Positions 9,151 to 17,672 of a stretch of 64,000 nt of DNA are shown one piece after another. The position numbers were made by a program, and so were the translations under genes. The stretch's first letter is position 1. Each line of letters opens with the position of its first letter. The notes below the pieces were generated by a model, which saw only the letters and a program-made list of their open reading frames with translations, did not search any database and was not told the origin of the DNA. Source of the DNA: Flexilinea flocculi (GTDB lineage Bacteria; Chloroflexota; Anaerolineae; Anaerolineales; Anaerolineaceae); assembly GCF_001192795.1 (NCBI RefSeq), contig NZ_DF968181.1, forward strand, positions 2,036,974-2,100,973, given 5' to 3'.

Positions 9151-11444
9151 CGTTTACTCCGCGTCCCACACAGGCGGAAATTCTAAACTATTCAGGCGGA
9201 ACAATGGGCATTTCCGCAGTTCCCGGCAGCGGGAAAACGCATACGCTCTCTGCTCTGGCTGCCAGACTGGTTGAGAAAAATGTGCTACAACTGCACCAGC
9301 AAATGGATTTGGAAAAATTCGAAAAGGAGATTTTAATCGTAACGTTTTCAAATTCAGCTGTAGCCAATTTTTCTGCCAGAATTGCCGGATTTCTCAGTGA
9401 AGAAGGAATGGTTCCCGGAATCGGTTACCGCGTTCGTACACTCCACGGTATGGCTGTGGACATCATTCGCGGAAGAGCTGAAAGTTTCGGAATTGATCCG
9501 GATTTTGTTATTCTGGATGAAATTGCCTCTGACGCTCTGCTGATTCGGGCGGTTGATTTATGGCTGGAAAAAGATTCACGAGCCATTTATGAAGCATTTG
9601 CAGAATCGACGATTTCACAAAATCAAAAAGACAAATTTTATACCGAAAAATGGCGGTCGGACGTTATCAGTATTTCCAGAAATGTGATATCTCAGGCAAA
9701 GGATTACATGATGCTGCCGGAGACAATCCGTCAGGCGATTGCCGCTGACAATGCCGCCGGATCTTTTCGAATTTTAGCTGCCATTTGTGACATCTATGAG
9801 ACATATCAGTCCTTGCTGAAAATTTATCCAGCGCTGGATTATGCCGATTTAATGTTTCATGCCTATCATATTTTGCAAAATGATCCGGCCTATCTGGATT
9901 TTTTACAGGATCGCTGGCCGATCATTTTGGAAGATGAAGCTCAGGATAGTTCCTTGATCCAGGAGAAGATCCTGCGTCTACTGACCCAGAAACATGGGAA
10001 TTGGGTTCGTGTGGGTGATCCGAATCAGGCGATCAACGAGACTTTCACAACTGCTGATCCCAAATATTTAAAAAGCTTCCTGAAAGAAGCACAAAAAACG
10101 GTGGATTTGTTCAATTCAGGCCGATCCAGCGTGAGCGTTTTAAGACAAGCCAATCGGCTGGTAAAATGGACCAGTCACGAGCATCCTTCGAGCCCCTGCC
10201 GCACCGCTCTGGTCGAACCTTATATTAAAACAACACCCAAAGATGATCCGCAGCATAATCCGCCGGATGATCCCAGGCGAATTATCTATGATCCCAGAAA
10301 TTATGAACCCGCTGAAGAAGTGGAAAAAATCAGCAGACTTGCGTATGAGCACATCCAAAAACATCCGGAAGAAACACTCGCCATTCTGACGCCCAGCAAT
10401 GATTTTGGAACGCAATTTATTGCTGAACTTGAAAAATATCCGGTTGATGTAATTGAAATTCTTAAAAGCAACCGAAAAACGAGAAACACTGCGGATTATC
10501 TGGCAAAAATCTTAACCTGGCTTTCAAGACCTCTGAATCAGAAAATTTGGCTTGATTTATTCGAAATGCTCTTTCATCATCATGCGGAAAATGATTTCTA
10601 CCTGAGTCCTGAACACTGCAAAATTGCCAGGGATCGATTATTGTCCATTCAAAATGTGGAAGATTTCTTATTTCCGCTCTCCGAGGAAACATTCAGAAGC
10701 GAATTATCCGGCTGGGATGATCCGGAGATTGTCATGCAAACTTTTTTCTCTTTTCGCTTCTTGTTAAAACGTTGGCTGGACGCCCGATTTCTTAAAATTG
10801 ACCAATTGATTCTGCTGATTGCTCAGGATCTTTTCACTTCTTCGGAGGATTTGTCGATTTCCAACCAATTTGGCCGAATACTGGCTCAAATGGTACGTAC
10901 CGATCCTTCATTGCGATTAAACGCACTGGCAGAAAAACTGCGGGAAGCGGCTGCCAATGCATCTGTATATCCAGGATTACAAAGTACAGATTCGCAATTT
11001 GATCCGGAATTGTATCGGGGAAAGATCGTTGTCATCACGTATCATCGCGCGAAAGGACTGGAATGGGATCAGGTTTTTTTAACAAGCTGTAATAATTACG
11101 ATTTTCCATCCGGAACATTGGATTTGCTAAAAAATTCGGCAAATCAAAGGAAAAAGATTGCACGGCCCTTTTATATCCGTAATAATCTTGATTTACAGGC
11201 TGAAGCGCTGCAGCAATTGGAAACAATCAGTTTCCCGGAACAAGGACTTGTGTATGTTGAAGGAGAAGGCAGCCAGAAAGCATATAATAACGCTGCATCC
11301 GAACGATTAAGGCTGCTATTTGTCGGAATTACGCGTGCAAAAAAAGGTTTGTATGTCTCCTGGAATACCGGACGATTCGGTAAACAATCCGAGGCAATCG
11401 CATGTACAATGCTGAGGAAAAAACAAAACGAGGCTCACTCATGA
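9147..11444 (+). CDS. UvrD/AddA-like ATP-dependent DNA helicase
   Basis: 765 aa SF1A helicase. Motifs in order: SAVPGSGKTHTLSALAARL (Walker A, near residues 20-38), VTFSNSAVANF (Ia), ILEDEAQDSS (II), VGDPNQAIN (III), ITYHRAKGLEWDQVFL (V) and RLLFVGITRAKKGLYV (VI). All are well conserved, so it is expected to be an active 3'-5' translocase. It is shorter than AddA (about 1200 aa) and has no nuclease domain. It overlaps the preceding gene by 4 bp and the following nuclease gene by 4 bp, so the three products probably form one complex acting on DNA ends. Confidence 0.85.
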   Translation: MTFTPRPTQAEILNYSGGTMGISAVPGSGKTHTLSALAARLVEKNVLQLHQQMDLEKFEKEILIVTFSNSAVANFSARIAGFLSEEGMVPGIGYRVRTLHGMAVDIIRGRAESFGIDPDFVILDEIASDALLIRAVDLWLEKDSRAIYEAFAESTISQNQKDKFYTEKWRSDVISISRNVISQAKDYMMLPETIRQAIAADNAAGSFRILAAICDIYETYQSLLKIYPALDYADLMFHAYHILQNDPAYLDFLQDRWPIILEDEAQDSSLIQEKILRLLTQKHGNWVRVGDPNQAINETFTTADPKYLKSFLKEAQKTVDLFNSGRSSVSVLRQANRLVKWTSHEHPSSPCRTALVEPYIKTTPKDDPQHNPPDDPRRIIYDPRNYEPAEEVEKISRLAYEHIQKHPEETLAILTPSNDFGTQFIAELEKYPVDVIEILKSNRKTRNTADYLAKILTWLSRPLNQKIWLDLFEMLFHHHAENDFYLSPEHCKIARDRLLSIQNVEDFLFPLSEETFRSELSGWDDPEIVMQTFFSFRFLLKRWLDARFLKIDQLILLIAQDLFTSSEDLSISNQFGRILAQMVRTDPSLRLNALAEKLREAAANASVYPGLQSTDSQFDPELYRGKIVVITYHRAKGLEWDQVFLTSCNNYDFPSGTLDLLKNSANQRKKIARPFYIRNNLDLQAEALQQLETISFPEQGLVYVEGEGSQKAYNNAASERLRLLFVGITRAKKGLYVSWNTGRFGKQSEAIACTMLRKKQNEAHS

Positions 11445-12283
11445 AACAGTTCAGTCAGACTCAGATTCAGGATTATCTGTTTTGTCCGCGGCGGTACTTT
11501 CTTTCCCACATTCAAAAAATAACCTGGCCGGAACCTGTCTCGCCATCATTCGAAAAAATCGAAGAGAGCAATCGTCAGGGCAAGGCATTCCATCTCTTTA
11601 TCAATCGTTTGATTCAGGGAGTCAGTTACAAGGAACTTATTTCCCAGGTTTATGAAACGGATTTGAATCAATGGCTGAAAAATTTTAAAAAATATAATCC
11701 ACTTCCCGATAACGCCAAAATCTTCTCTGAAATCGAAATATCCGCAATTTTTGCAGAGATTCTATGGATCGGTTATATGGACGCTGTTGCATTTCTGCCG
11801 GATAAAATTCAAATCTTTGACTGGAAGACTTCCAGACGCGTCGGGGATCCGAAAGTCCTGTTGAATTCACCGCAGACACGGCTTTATTGCTTTCTAATGA
11901 TGCAGAATCATCAAAATTTTCTGAATTTTTCAGGAAATATCTCGCCGGATCAAATTGAAATGGTTTACTGGTACGCACGTTTTCCATCTGATCCGATTCA
12001 TTTGCAGTATTCTGCAGAGTTATATGACAAAGATTTGTTTTATTTCAAAGATATGGCAGAAAAATTGTGCTATGATGATCGCGCAAATTATCCGCAGACA
12101 CTCCAGCAAAATAATTGCCGCTTCTGTCGTTTTCAAACCTTTTGTTTTAAAGAAACCCTTCTGGAAGATGAAAGTTTGGAAGACGAATTCCTGGACTCCG
12201 AATTGTTCGGTTTTTTCCAACAACCGGATCAGGATATTGCAGGCGGGTCAGAATCCGCGCAAAAGAATTTTGAAAGTTTCTAA
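11441..12283 (+). CDS. RecB-family PD-(D/E)XK nuclease with Cas4/AddB-type Fe-S cysteines
   Basis: About 280 aa from ATG 11441, whose ATGA overlaps the helicase stop; an in-frame ATG at 11402 is less likely. Near the N-terminus YLFCPRRYFLSHI holds the first cluster Cys. The catalytic core is IQIFDWKTSRR (the D-x-K motif) followed by the helical QTRLYCFLM (QxxxY motif). Near the C-terminus NCRFCRFQTFC supplies the remaining three cysteines of a C...CxxCx5C iron-sulfur nuclease, as in AddB and Cas4. The tail is acidic. It probably provides the nuclease activity for the two helicase-like partners. Confidence 0.8.
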   Translation: MKQFSQTQIQDYLFCPRRYFLSHIQKITWPEPVSPSFEKIEESNRQGKAFHLFINRLIQGVSYKELISQVYETDLNQWLKNFKKYNPLPDNAKIFSEIEISAIFAEILWIGYMDAVAFLPDKIQIFDWKTSRRVGDPKVLLNSPQTRLYCFLMMQNHQNFLNFSGNISPDQIEMVYWYARFPSDPIHLQYSAELYDKDLFYFKDMAEKLCYDDRANYPQTLQQNNCRFCRFQTFCFKETLLEDESLEDEFLDSELFGFFQQPDQDIAGGSESAQKNFESF

Positions 12284-12287
12284 AACA

Positions 12288-12303
12288 GTAATTCGAAATT
12301 TGA
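12288..12303 (+). repeat. Left end of a MITE abutting another repeat
   Basis: CAGTAATTCGAAATTTG is an intact left terminal repeat of the hairpin MITE. It passes directly into the CATTGCGAG-family element at 12307. No right end is found. Confidence 0.6.
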
Positions 12304-12306
12304 AAA

Positions 12307-12413
12307 GATTGCTTCGTCGGGCTTATGCCCTCCTCGCAATGACAGATTGTTTTGCGAGCCACAACAGGGGCGTAGTTTGTCATTGCGAGCGTAGCGAAGC
12401 AATCCTCCATCAC
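12307..12413. repeat. CATTGCGAG / GAAGCAATC inverted-repeat element
   Basis: Left part GATTGCTTCGTCGG...CTCCTCGCAATGACA (12308-12344). Right part TGTCATTGCGAGCGTAGCG followed by AAGCAATCC (from 12378) in inverted orientation. It lies between the AddAB-like operon and the rplT operon, which are convergent. Confidence 0.8.
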
Positions 12414-12420
12414 ATAGAGA

Positions 12421-12460
12421 AAAAAAAAGAGCCTTTTTTTATTTAGGCTCTTTTTTTTGC
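12421..12460. terminator. Bidirectional rho-independent terminator
   Basis: AGAGCC (12428-12433) and GGCTCT (12446-12451) are flanked by A8 on the left and T8 on the right. It can end the infC-rpmI-rplT transcript on the minus strand and the nuclease operon on the plus strand. Confidence 0.85.
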
Positions 12461-12465
12461 TTTGT

Positions 12466-12816
12466 TTATTCCGTTTTCGCTAATTCAACAATTTTGGAGA
12501 ATGCCTGCAGGTCACGAACAGCCACATCAGCAAGCATCTTTCGATTCAAACTGATATTGTTCTTTTTCAGACCGGAAATCAGACGGCTGTAAGAAATTCC
12601 ATTCAAGCGAGCTGCAGCGTTGATTCTGGTAATCCAAAGCTTCCGCAGATCACGTCTCCGTGTTCGACGATCACGATATGCATACCATAAACTTGCCAGC
12701 ATCGCTTCATTGGCGCGGCGATACAGTTTATGACGAGTGGCATGATAACCCTCGTTCATTTTTAATAATTTTTTGTGACGGCGATGTCCCTGAGGACCAC
12801 CCTTTACACGTGCCAT
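12466..12816 (-). CDS. rplT: 50S ribosomal protein L20
   Basis: 116 aa, the standard length. It starts MARVKGGPQGHRRHKKLLK and is very basic, with the conserved LWITRINAAARLNGISYSRL segment. It binds 23S rRNA early in large-subunit assembly. It is the last gene of the infC-rpmI-rplT operon. In other bacteria L20 or L35 levels are controlled by L20 binding upstream of rpmI; no such structure was checked here. Confidence 0.98.
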   Translation of the reverse strand: MARVKGGPQGHRRHKKLLKMNEGYHATRHKLYRRANEAMLASLWYAYRDRRTRRRDLRKLWITRINAAARLNGISYSRLISGLKKNNISLNRKMLADVAVRDLQAFSKIVELAKTE

Positions 12817-12902
12817 AAATAACTCCTTTGCTTCCCTCGGACGTCAATCATGAAAAATGATTTGTTATATACACCCGACAGTCGCACTAAAAAAGAATAC
12901 GA

Positions 12903-13133
12903 TTATTTCTCCATGTATGGAGCGAGACGTTTGATGCGCTGAATGGTTTTCTTTCCTTCAACCACAATCATCTCAGACAAAAGCGCCTTTGTTCGATCGG
13001 ATGAACGACGGCGGAAATGGCTTTTTCCACCTTTCGTCCGAACAACAATGCCAGACCCTGTCATGCGGAAACGTTTTGACGTAGCCTTATGGGTCTTTAG
13101 TTTGAATTTACCTACTGTTTGTTTGCGTGGCAC
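12903..13133 (-). CDS. rpmI: 50S ribosomal protein L35
   Basis: 76 aa from a GTG start at 13133 (VPRKQTVGKFKLKTHKATSK). AAGGAG lies 8 nt upstream of this GTG, and L35 proteins normally begin MPK/MPR. The open frame extends to 13166, but that extension (MPLNFVVRSFV) has no family support. The protein is a little longer than the usual 64-66 aa because of its C-terminus. Small basic large-subunit protein, second gene of the IF3 operon. Confidence 0.93.
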   Translation of the reverse strand: MPRKQTVGKFKLKTHKATSKRFRMTGSGIVVRTKGGKSHFRRRSSDRTKALLSEMIVVEGKKTIQRIKRLAPYMEK

Positions 13134-13228
13134 AACGAAACTCCTTACAACAAAATTCAATGGCAATCAGAACGATTTGCCATTCGATTAGCGGGCTAAT
13201 TATACACTATTTTTTGTTTTCAAAAATT

Positions 13229-13879
13229 CTATGATTCAGAATCCGTTGTTTCGTCCTCGTCATCATCTTCATCATCGAAATCTTCATCGGTTTCATCAGA
13301 TTCATCTTCAATGACGACCGGTTGAATCTCACCGGATTCAATGGCTGCTTTCCGTTTGGCAATTTTCTTTGCATTGGGCATCAGAAGCATGCTCATGACG
13401 CGGCCTTCGATTCCCGGAGCCTGTTCAATGGATGCGATATCGCTTAATTCTTGGGCAATCTCTTTTAAATCTTCAAGTGCCAGTTCCGGATATGAGATCT
13501 CTCGACCGCGAAAGCGGATTGTGACACGGACCTTCATTCCATCTTCCAACCAACGGCGCGCATCACGTGTCTTAAATCCCCGGTGATGCTCATTGGTCTT
13601 TGGCCGAAGACGAATCTCTTTGATTTCAATTTTTGTTTGGGCTTTTCGCGCTTCCTTTTCTTTCTTTGTTCTCTCATAAAGAAATTTTCCAAAGTCCATC
13701 ACACGACAGACCGGAGGATTCGCATTTGGAGAGACTTCAACGAGATCCAATTCAGCTTCCCGCGCTATTTGTAACGCCTCACGGGTTGAAATTACGCCCA
13801 GATTTTCACCTTTATGATCGATTACACGAACTTCAGGGATTCTGATAGTTTCATTAACACGAAAATCTTGTGTACTTAT
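13229..13879 (-). CDS. infC: Translation initiation factor IF-3, probable AUA start
   Basis: Prevents premature subunit joining and proofreads the initiator tRNA and start codon. The N-domain starts ISTQDFRVNETIRIPEVRVI, colinear with Bacillus IF3 (MISKDF...NEQIR), and the C-domain includes FRGREISYPELALEDL. A roughly 30-residue acidic tail (ESDETDEDFDDEDDDEDE) is unusual. I choose ATA at 13879 because GGAAGGAG lies 6 nt upstream and the family alignment begins there. The only upstream in-frame standard start (TTG 13966) coincides with a -35 box. IF3 genes commonly use rare AUU/AUC starts for autoregulation. Confidence 0.93.
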   Translation of the reverse strand: MSTQDFRVNETIRIPEVRVIDHKGENLGVISTREALQIAREAELDLVEVSPNANPPVCRVMDFGKFLYERTKKEKEARKAQTKIEIKEIRLRPKTNEHHRGFKTRDARRWLEDGMKVRVTIRFRGREISYPELALEDLKEIAQELSDIASIEQAPGIEGRVMSMLLMPNAKKIAKRKAAIESGEIQPVVIEDESDETDEDFDDEDDDEDETTDSES

Positions 13880-13937
13880 GGTAGCTCCTTCCTTCTTTTC
13901 GGAAATAATTCTTAGTTTCCGAACGAATACCGAATAA

Positions 13938-13966
13938 AATATACCACACTGGTCAAATTTTGACAA
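13938..13966 (-). promoter_or_regulatory. Sigma-70-type promoter of infC-rpmI-rplT
   Basis: On the minus strand TTGTCA (13966-13961), a 17-nt spacer and TATATT (13943-13938). Predicted transcription starts near 13931, about 50 nt upstream of the AUA start. Confidence 0.75.
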
Positions 13967-14073
13967 CCAGCCTTATTATTTCACTCCACCAATTCCTCTG
14001 AAGATTGAATTTTCATTATCAGATGTGTAATTTCTTTCATCTGCTGTTCATAATATGAAAAGAACGATTCCGT

Positions 14074-16098
14074 TTATGGTTGAATCACCGATGTGATTTT
14101 TTCGAGAGCCGCAGATCTCGCCGGAGAATCAACCGTATCGCGGAACAATAGTTCCCACAGGTTTTTAAAATATTCCCAGGTGATATGCGGTTCAATGCTG
14201 GCATCAATCGTCCATTGCGCTGCTTGTTCCCAATTCCCGCTCATAGCAGCACCCCGAATAAAGGGGGTCATCTCAACCGGTTTCAGCATGTTATATCCGT
14301 TCGCAATCGCTTCATCATGCAACCGAAAAACGGTTTCGTAATCGCCGAGATCCACTGCAAGCGCTGCTTTTTCATAGTAATAACACCAATCATGGCGAAA
14401 ATCCGAACCAAATATTTCAGTCGGCATCTGATAATCAGAATTATAGAGAATCCGGCTCTTATTCTGATACGGAATCAATTCTTTCATTTTTGGATCAATG
14501 TAAGGATTTTTTAAATCAGCTTCATCCAGAAGCCAAAGGCACCGATCCCATTCGGGCTTTGTGATCACCACCGAATTTTTTGAATCCATGTTTGTTTCAA
14601 ACATTTTCGTTGTATATCCAAGTGGCAATCCTTCACGAATCTCCTGCCAGAAATCCTTTCCACTCATATTGAAATACCAGTACGGAGTCGGTTTATGCCC
14701 CGTATTCTTGCCATACATCTCAAAAACCATACCTCCGTCTGCCCATCCACCCATATAAGAAGCGATAATCGCATCTCCGAGTATGGCTGTATTTTCTTGA
14801 AGATCTGGAACGCGCCATTTCATCTGCCATTGAAACTTTTGCTGCGATTCCCAAGCATATCGATAGGTAGCGGAATTTTGAATCTGGAAAAATGTGCTGA
14901 TCCCGCACAATGCTGCCAGAATCAGTATCTTTTTAACATTCCCATTCAAACAAGTCGCTGCAGCCGCTGCGATTGAAAGTGAAATACCCCAAAAACTGGG
15001 AATCAGAAACCGGTCATGATAAAGAAACGTTGAAGAAGGTGTCTTATCGATCGCAATTCCCGGGAGGAAACCGATTACTGCTGCAGCCATACCCAACAGA
15101 AAAATCTCTCGTGAATCGATTGTGTCCGAAAACAGTTGTTTTTTCTTTCGGAGTCGGAACAAAATCAGAAAAATTAATACAGCAATCAGAAAACCAACCG
15201 CACAAGCCGCTTGTGTGTTTTTCTTTGTCAGATCAAAATTAGCAGGATTGATACTGCGATACCAGATACCCCAGACCGATTCGGTTATGTACTGTATCAT
15301 TCTTTGAATCACAAACACAACCATTGACAACACACCATCGGTCTGCTGCAATATTTCCAATTCGTTCCGGTCATGAATCAATTTCGGCATGATAAAGAAA
15401 CGATAGAAGAAATATGCGAAAAAGATGAATAAAAATGGCAATTCGTAAAGAATCGTTTTTTGAATCCGCTTCTTAATCGCCAATTTTTGAGGACGAAGCG
15501 CGAACCAGATAATACCTATACGCAATAATTCAAGCGTCAGATAATATTCGGTCACCAGCAGTTGAAATGCGCTCAATACGGCAGAAATCAGAAAAAGCGG
15601 TATCCGCTTCCGCATATTCTGTGTCTGAATTGCTGCCGCTGTAAGCAGAAAAGAGCCAAGAATTACGGGATACTGCATCCAAATCTGATTGTACGTGATA
15701 CTTAGCGCCTGATGTTTAAAAAATGGAAAGATCGAAAATAGAATCGCAGAAATTGCGGCAATTTCTTTACATTCGAGCCATAAACGGCGTATTAATGCCC
15801 AACTGATGACACCTGCCAGAAAACGCCAGAAGAGGGAATAGATTTGCCAGGCGATCTTACTGGTCCCGGCAATCTTAAAATCCATTGACAGCACCCACGC
15901 CATTATGACCGGACGGCTGTCATTGATGGAATAATCCAGCAGTGCCTGATAACCGCCCTGATCATATCCGGAAAGACTCACCCAGTCATCCAGATAAAAA
16001 CCAACCTGCGGCAGTTGAATTGCCCAGGTACAGATCATAATCAACAAAAGCAAAAAGGGGAACCAGCGACCTAATAAAATTTTTTCACTTAATTTCAT
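14074..16098 (-). CDS. Polytopic membrane protein, GT-C glycosyltransferase-like
   Basis: 674 aa. About a dozen hydrophobic segments occupy the first ~430 residues, with a soluble C-terminal part after. Just after the first membrane segment lies GFYLDDWVSL, a DD motif in the position where GT-C enzymes (PMT/ArnT/STT3 type) carry their catalytic acidic residue. The C-terminal region includes YYYEKAALAVDLGDYETVFRLHDEA, a TPR-like helical segment. It heads the minus-strand side of a glycan locus with a GT2 and dideoxyaminosugar genes, so transfer of sugar from a lipid carrier is plausible. I do not recognise a named family. Confidence 0.6.
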   Translation of the reverse strand: MKLSEKILLGRWFPFLLLLIMICTWAIQLPQVGFYLDDWVSLSGYDQGGYQALLDYSINDSRPVIMAWVLSMDFKIAGTSKIAWQIYSLFWRFLAGVISWALIRRLWLECKEIAAISAILFSIFPFFKHQALSITYNQIWMQYPVILGSFLLTAAAIQTQNMRKRIPLFLISAVLSAFQLLVTEYYLTLELLRIGIIWFALRPQKLAIKKRIQKTILYELPFLFIFFAYFFYRFFIMPKLIHDRNELEILQQTDGVLSMVVFVIQRMIQYITESVWGIWYRSINPANFDLTKKNTQAACAVGFLIAVLIFLILFRLRKKKQLFSDTIDSREIFLLGMAAAVIGFLPGIAIDKTPSSTFLYHDRFLIPSFWGISLSIAAAAATCLNGNVKKILILAALCGISTFFQIQNSATYRYAWESQQKFQWQMKWRVPDLQENTAILGDAIIASYMGGWADGGMVFEMYGKNTGHKPTPYWYFNMSGKDFWQEIREGLPLGYTTKMFETNMDSKNSVVITKPEWDRCLWLLDEADLKNPYIDPKMKELIPYQNKSRILYNSDYQMPTEIFGSDFRHDWCYYYEKAALAVDLGDYETVFRLHDEAIANGYNMLKPVEMTPFIRGAAMSGNWEQAAQWTIDASIEPHITWEYFKNLWELLFRDTVDSPARSAALEKITSVIQP

Positions 16099-16154
16099 AT
16101 TTTTTTCTTCAACAAATGATTAAGTTCTCCGTCAGGAGTTTTGGAATCACCACG

Positions 16155-16278
16155 CAACAATGCGAAATATCGATGTGCTATTTAAATTAAGAAGGAAAAA
16201 CTATTTATTGTGATGATTTTGCGTGAAGATCAAAATCATCACAATAAAAATGAATCCTCCCCATATTTCGAATTGCTG
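16155..16278. mobile_element. Hairpin MITE copy (124 bp) with near-perfect 9-bp TSD
   Basis: Left end CAACAATGCGAAATATCG, right end CCATATTTCGAATTGCTG. The core arms TTATTGTGATGATTTTG and CAAAATCATCACAATAA are perfectly complementary. Flanks ATCACCACG (16146-16154) and AATACCACG (16279-16287) match at 7 of 9 positions. Confidence 0.85.
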
Positions 16279-16312
16279 AATACCACGTTAATAACTTGCG
16301 GGGATTACGCAG

Positions 16313-17266
16313 TTATTTTAAAATCGGATCCTTCTTTTTCGAGTTTTCATCAATAATGTAAGGCGGACGATTTCGAGCTGCATCAAACATACGCCATAAA
16401 TACTCACCTAACACACCAAGTGAAAGCATCACAATACCAAAACCGCCTAAAAGTAATATTGCCAGCGTTGTATATCCTGTAACAGGAATCTTTCCGCTCA
16501 GTTTATTAATCAGCAAGAAAACCATCCAGATGAATGCTCCAAAAAACATCAATACACCGATCGATGAAATAAAGCGGATTGGAAAATATGAAAATCCCAA
16601 TAAAGAATCGACGACCAGTTTGTATTTTTTTCCTAATGTCCAGCGTGATTTTCCGATATTCCGCTTTTTGCGTACATATCGGACTTCCGCTCTCTGAAAC
16701 CCACTCCAAAGTATTTGTCCAGTTAATGCAGTATTTTTTTCCTCCATCAAGTTGAGGACATCGATGACTTTCCTGTCGATCAGATAGCAGTCAAATCCGT
16801 TTCTGGGCATTTCTTTCAATGCGATTTTCTTAACCAAAAAATAATAGGCGTTTGCAAAGAATCGCTGAGAAAACCCTTCCTCTCTGCCCTCCCGAACCGC
16901 CAAAACCACTTTATTCCCTTCTAGATATTTTTCGATCATTTCAAGAATCATTTCCGAGGGTTCCTGCAAATCTGCCGCTTTCATAGTTGCACAGCAGCCA
17001 GTACTCACAGACAGCCCCGCCAGAACTGCAGCATGGGAACCAAAATTTCTCGATAAACGCAAATTGACAATTTTTTCGTCTTTTTCAGCCAGATCTGTCA
17101 TCACTTGAAAAGAATGATCGCCGGATCCATCATCGACAAAGATGATCTCATAATCGAAATCATATCGAACCAGTTGGTCCAGAACCTTTTCTTTCAGATC
17201 CTCATACAGCGGGATAAGATTTTCTTCATTATAATAAACCGGAATAATGATCGAAATTTTCTTCAT
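16313..17266 (-). CDS. GT2 family glycosyltransferase (DPM1/GtrB-like) with two C-terminal TM helices
   Basis: 317 aa. The GT-A fold opens with ISIIIPVYYNEENLIPLYEDL and contains IIFVDDGSGDHSF and MKAADLQEPSEM (the DxD-equivalent DLQ), the signature of polyprenyl-phosphate sugar transferases. Two hydrophobic segments (about residues 225-290) anchor it in the membrane. GtrB/DPM1 enzymes load glucose or mannose onto undecaprenyl phosphate. It probably supplies a lipid-linked sugar to the GT-C-like protein encoded downstream (14074-16098). Its stop is immediately followed by the FdtA-like gene on the 5' side, consistent with one operon. Confidence 0.85.
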   Translation of the reverse strand: MKKISIIIPVYYNEENLIPLYEDLKEKVLDQLVRYDFDYEIIFVDDGSGDHSFQVMTDLAEKDEKIVNLRLSRNFGSHAAVLAGLSVSTGCCATMKAADLQEPSEMILEMIEKYLEGNKVVLAVREGREEGFSQRFFANAYYFLVKKIALKEMPRNGFDCYLIDRKVIDVLNLMEEKNTALTGQILWSGFQRAEVRYVRKKRNIGKSRWTLGKKYKLVVDSLLGFSYFPIRFISSIGVLMFFGAFIWMVFLLINKLSGKIPVTGYTTLAILLLGGFGIVMLSLGVLGEYLWRMFDAARNRPPYIIDENSKKKDPILK

Positions 17267-17668
17267 TTACTGATTAACCTCCGAATAATACACTGCTTTA
17301 TCTCGGATATATTCATCAGGATCATACAGTTCGCTGCACAACACCAGCAAGACTGAATCCTCAGAAAAATCAAACATTTCTTTCCAGACCATTTTGGGAA
17401 TATATACTCCTACATGCGCACGATTCAGATCGAATTCTTCGGTTGAATTACCATAATCCACCCGCACTTTGGAAGTTCCGCTGACATTGATCAGCATAAA
17501 TTCACTTTTCCGGTTGGCATGCTTTCCCCTCAACGCATCGCGCTGACTTCCGTAAATATAAAATACTCGTTTAATTTCAAACGGAACATCTAATTTTTCT
17601 TCAATGACAACAAGGTATCCTTTTTCATCACCATGCTGCGGAAATTCAATCAGTTTCGCTTTTCTCAT
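17267..17668 (-). CDS. FdtA/QdtA-like dTDP-4-oxo-6-deoxyglucose 3,4-ketoisomerase
   Basis: 133-aa single cupin (WxcM-like). Conserved features are GYLVVIEE, VFYIYGSQRDALRGKHANRKSEF (with the catalytic His region RGxHA) and VGVYIPKMVWKEMFDF. The family isomerises dTDP-4-keto-6-deoxyglucose to the 3-keto sugar, which is then aminated. Together with the adjacent aminotransferase and formyltransferase it indicates a Qui3NFo or Fuc3NFo precursor. Which C4 epimer is made cannot be told by eye. The gene sits 4 bp from the aminotransferase stop and directly abuts the GT2. Confidence 0.85.
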   Translation of the reverse strand: MRKAKLIEFPQHGDEKGYLVVIEEKLDVPFEIKRVFYIYGSQRDALRGKHANRKSEFMLINVSGTSKVRVDYGNSTEEFDLNRAHVGVYIPKMVWKEMFDFSEDSVLLVLCSELYDPDEYIRDKAVYYSEVNQ

Positions 17669-17672
17669 TCGG

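Noticed and set aside
11402-11440. Earlier start of the Fe-S nuclease gene
   Set aside because: It lies inside the helicase gene; the ATGA overlap at 11441 and the family N-terminus favour the later start.
13879-13966. TTG start for IF3 at 13966
   Set aside because: The TTG is part of TTGTCA, a -35 box with a 17-nt spacer to TATATT, and the extra residues do not match the family.
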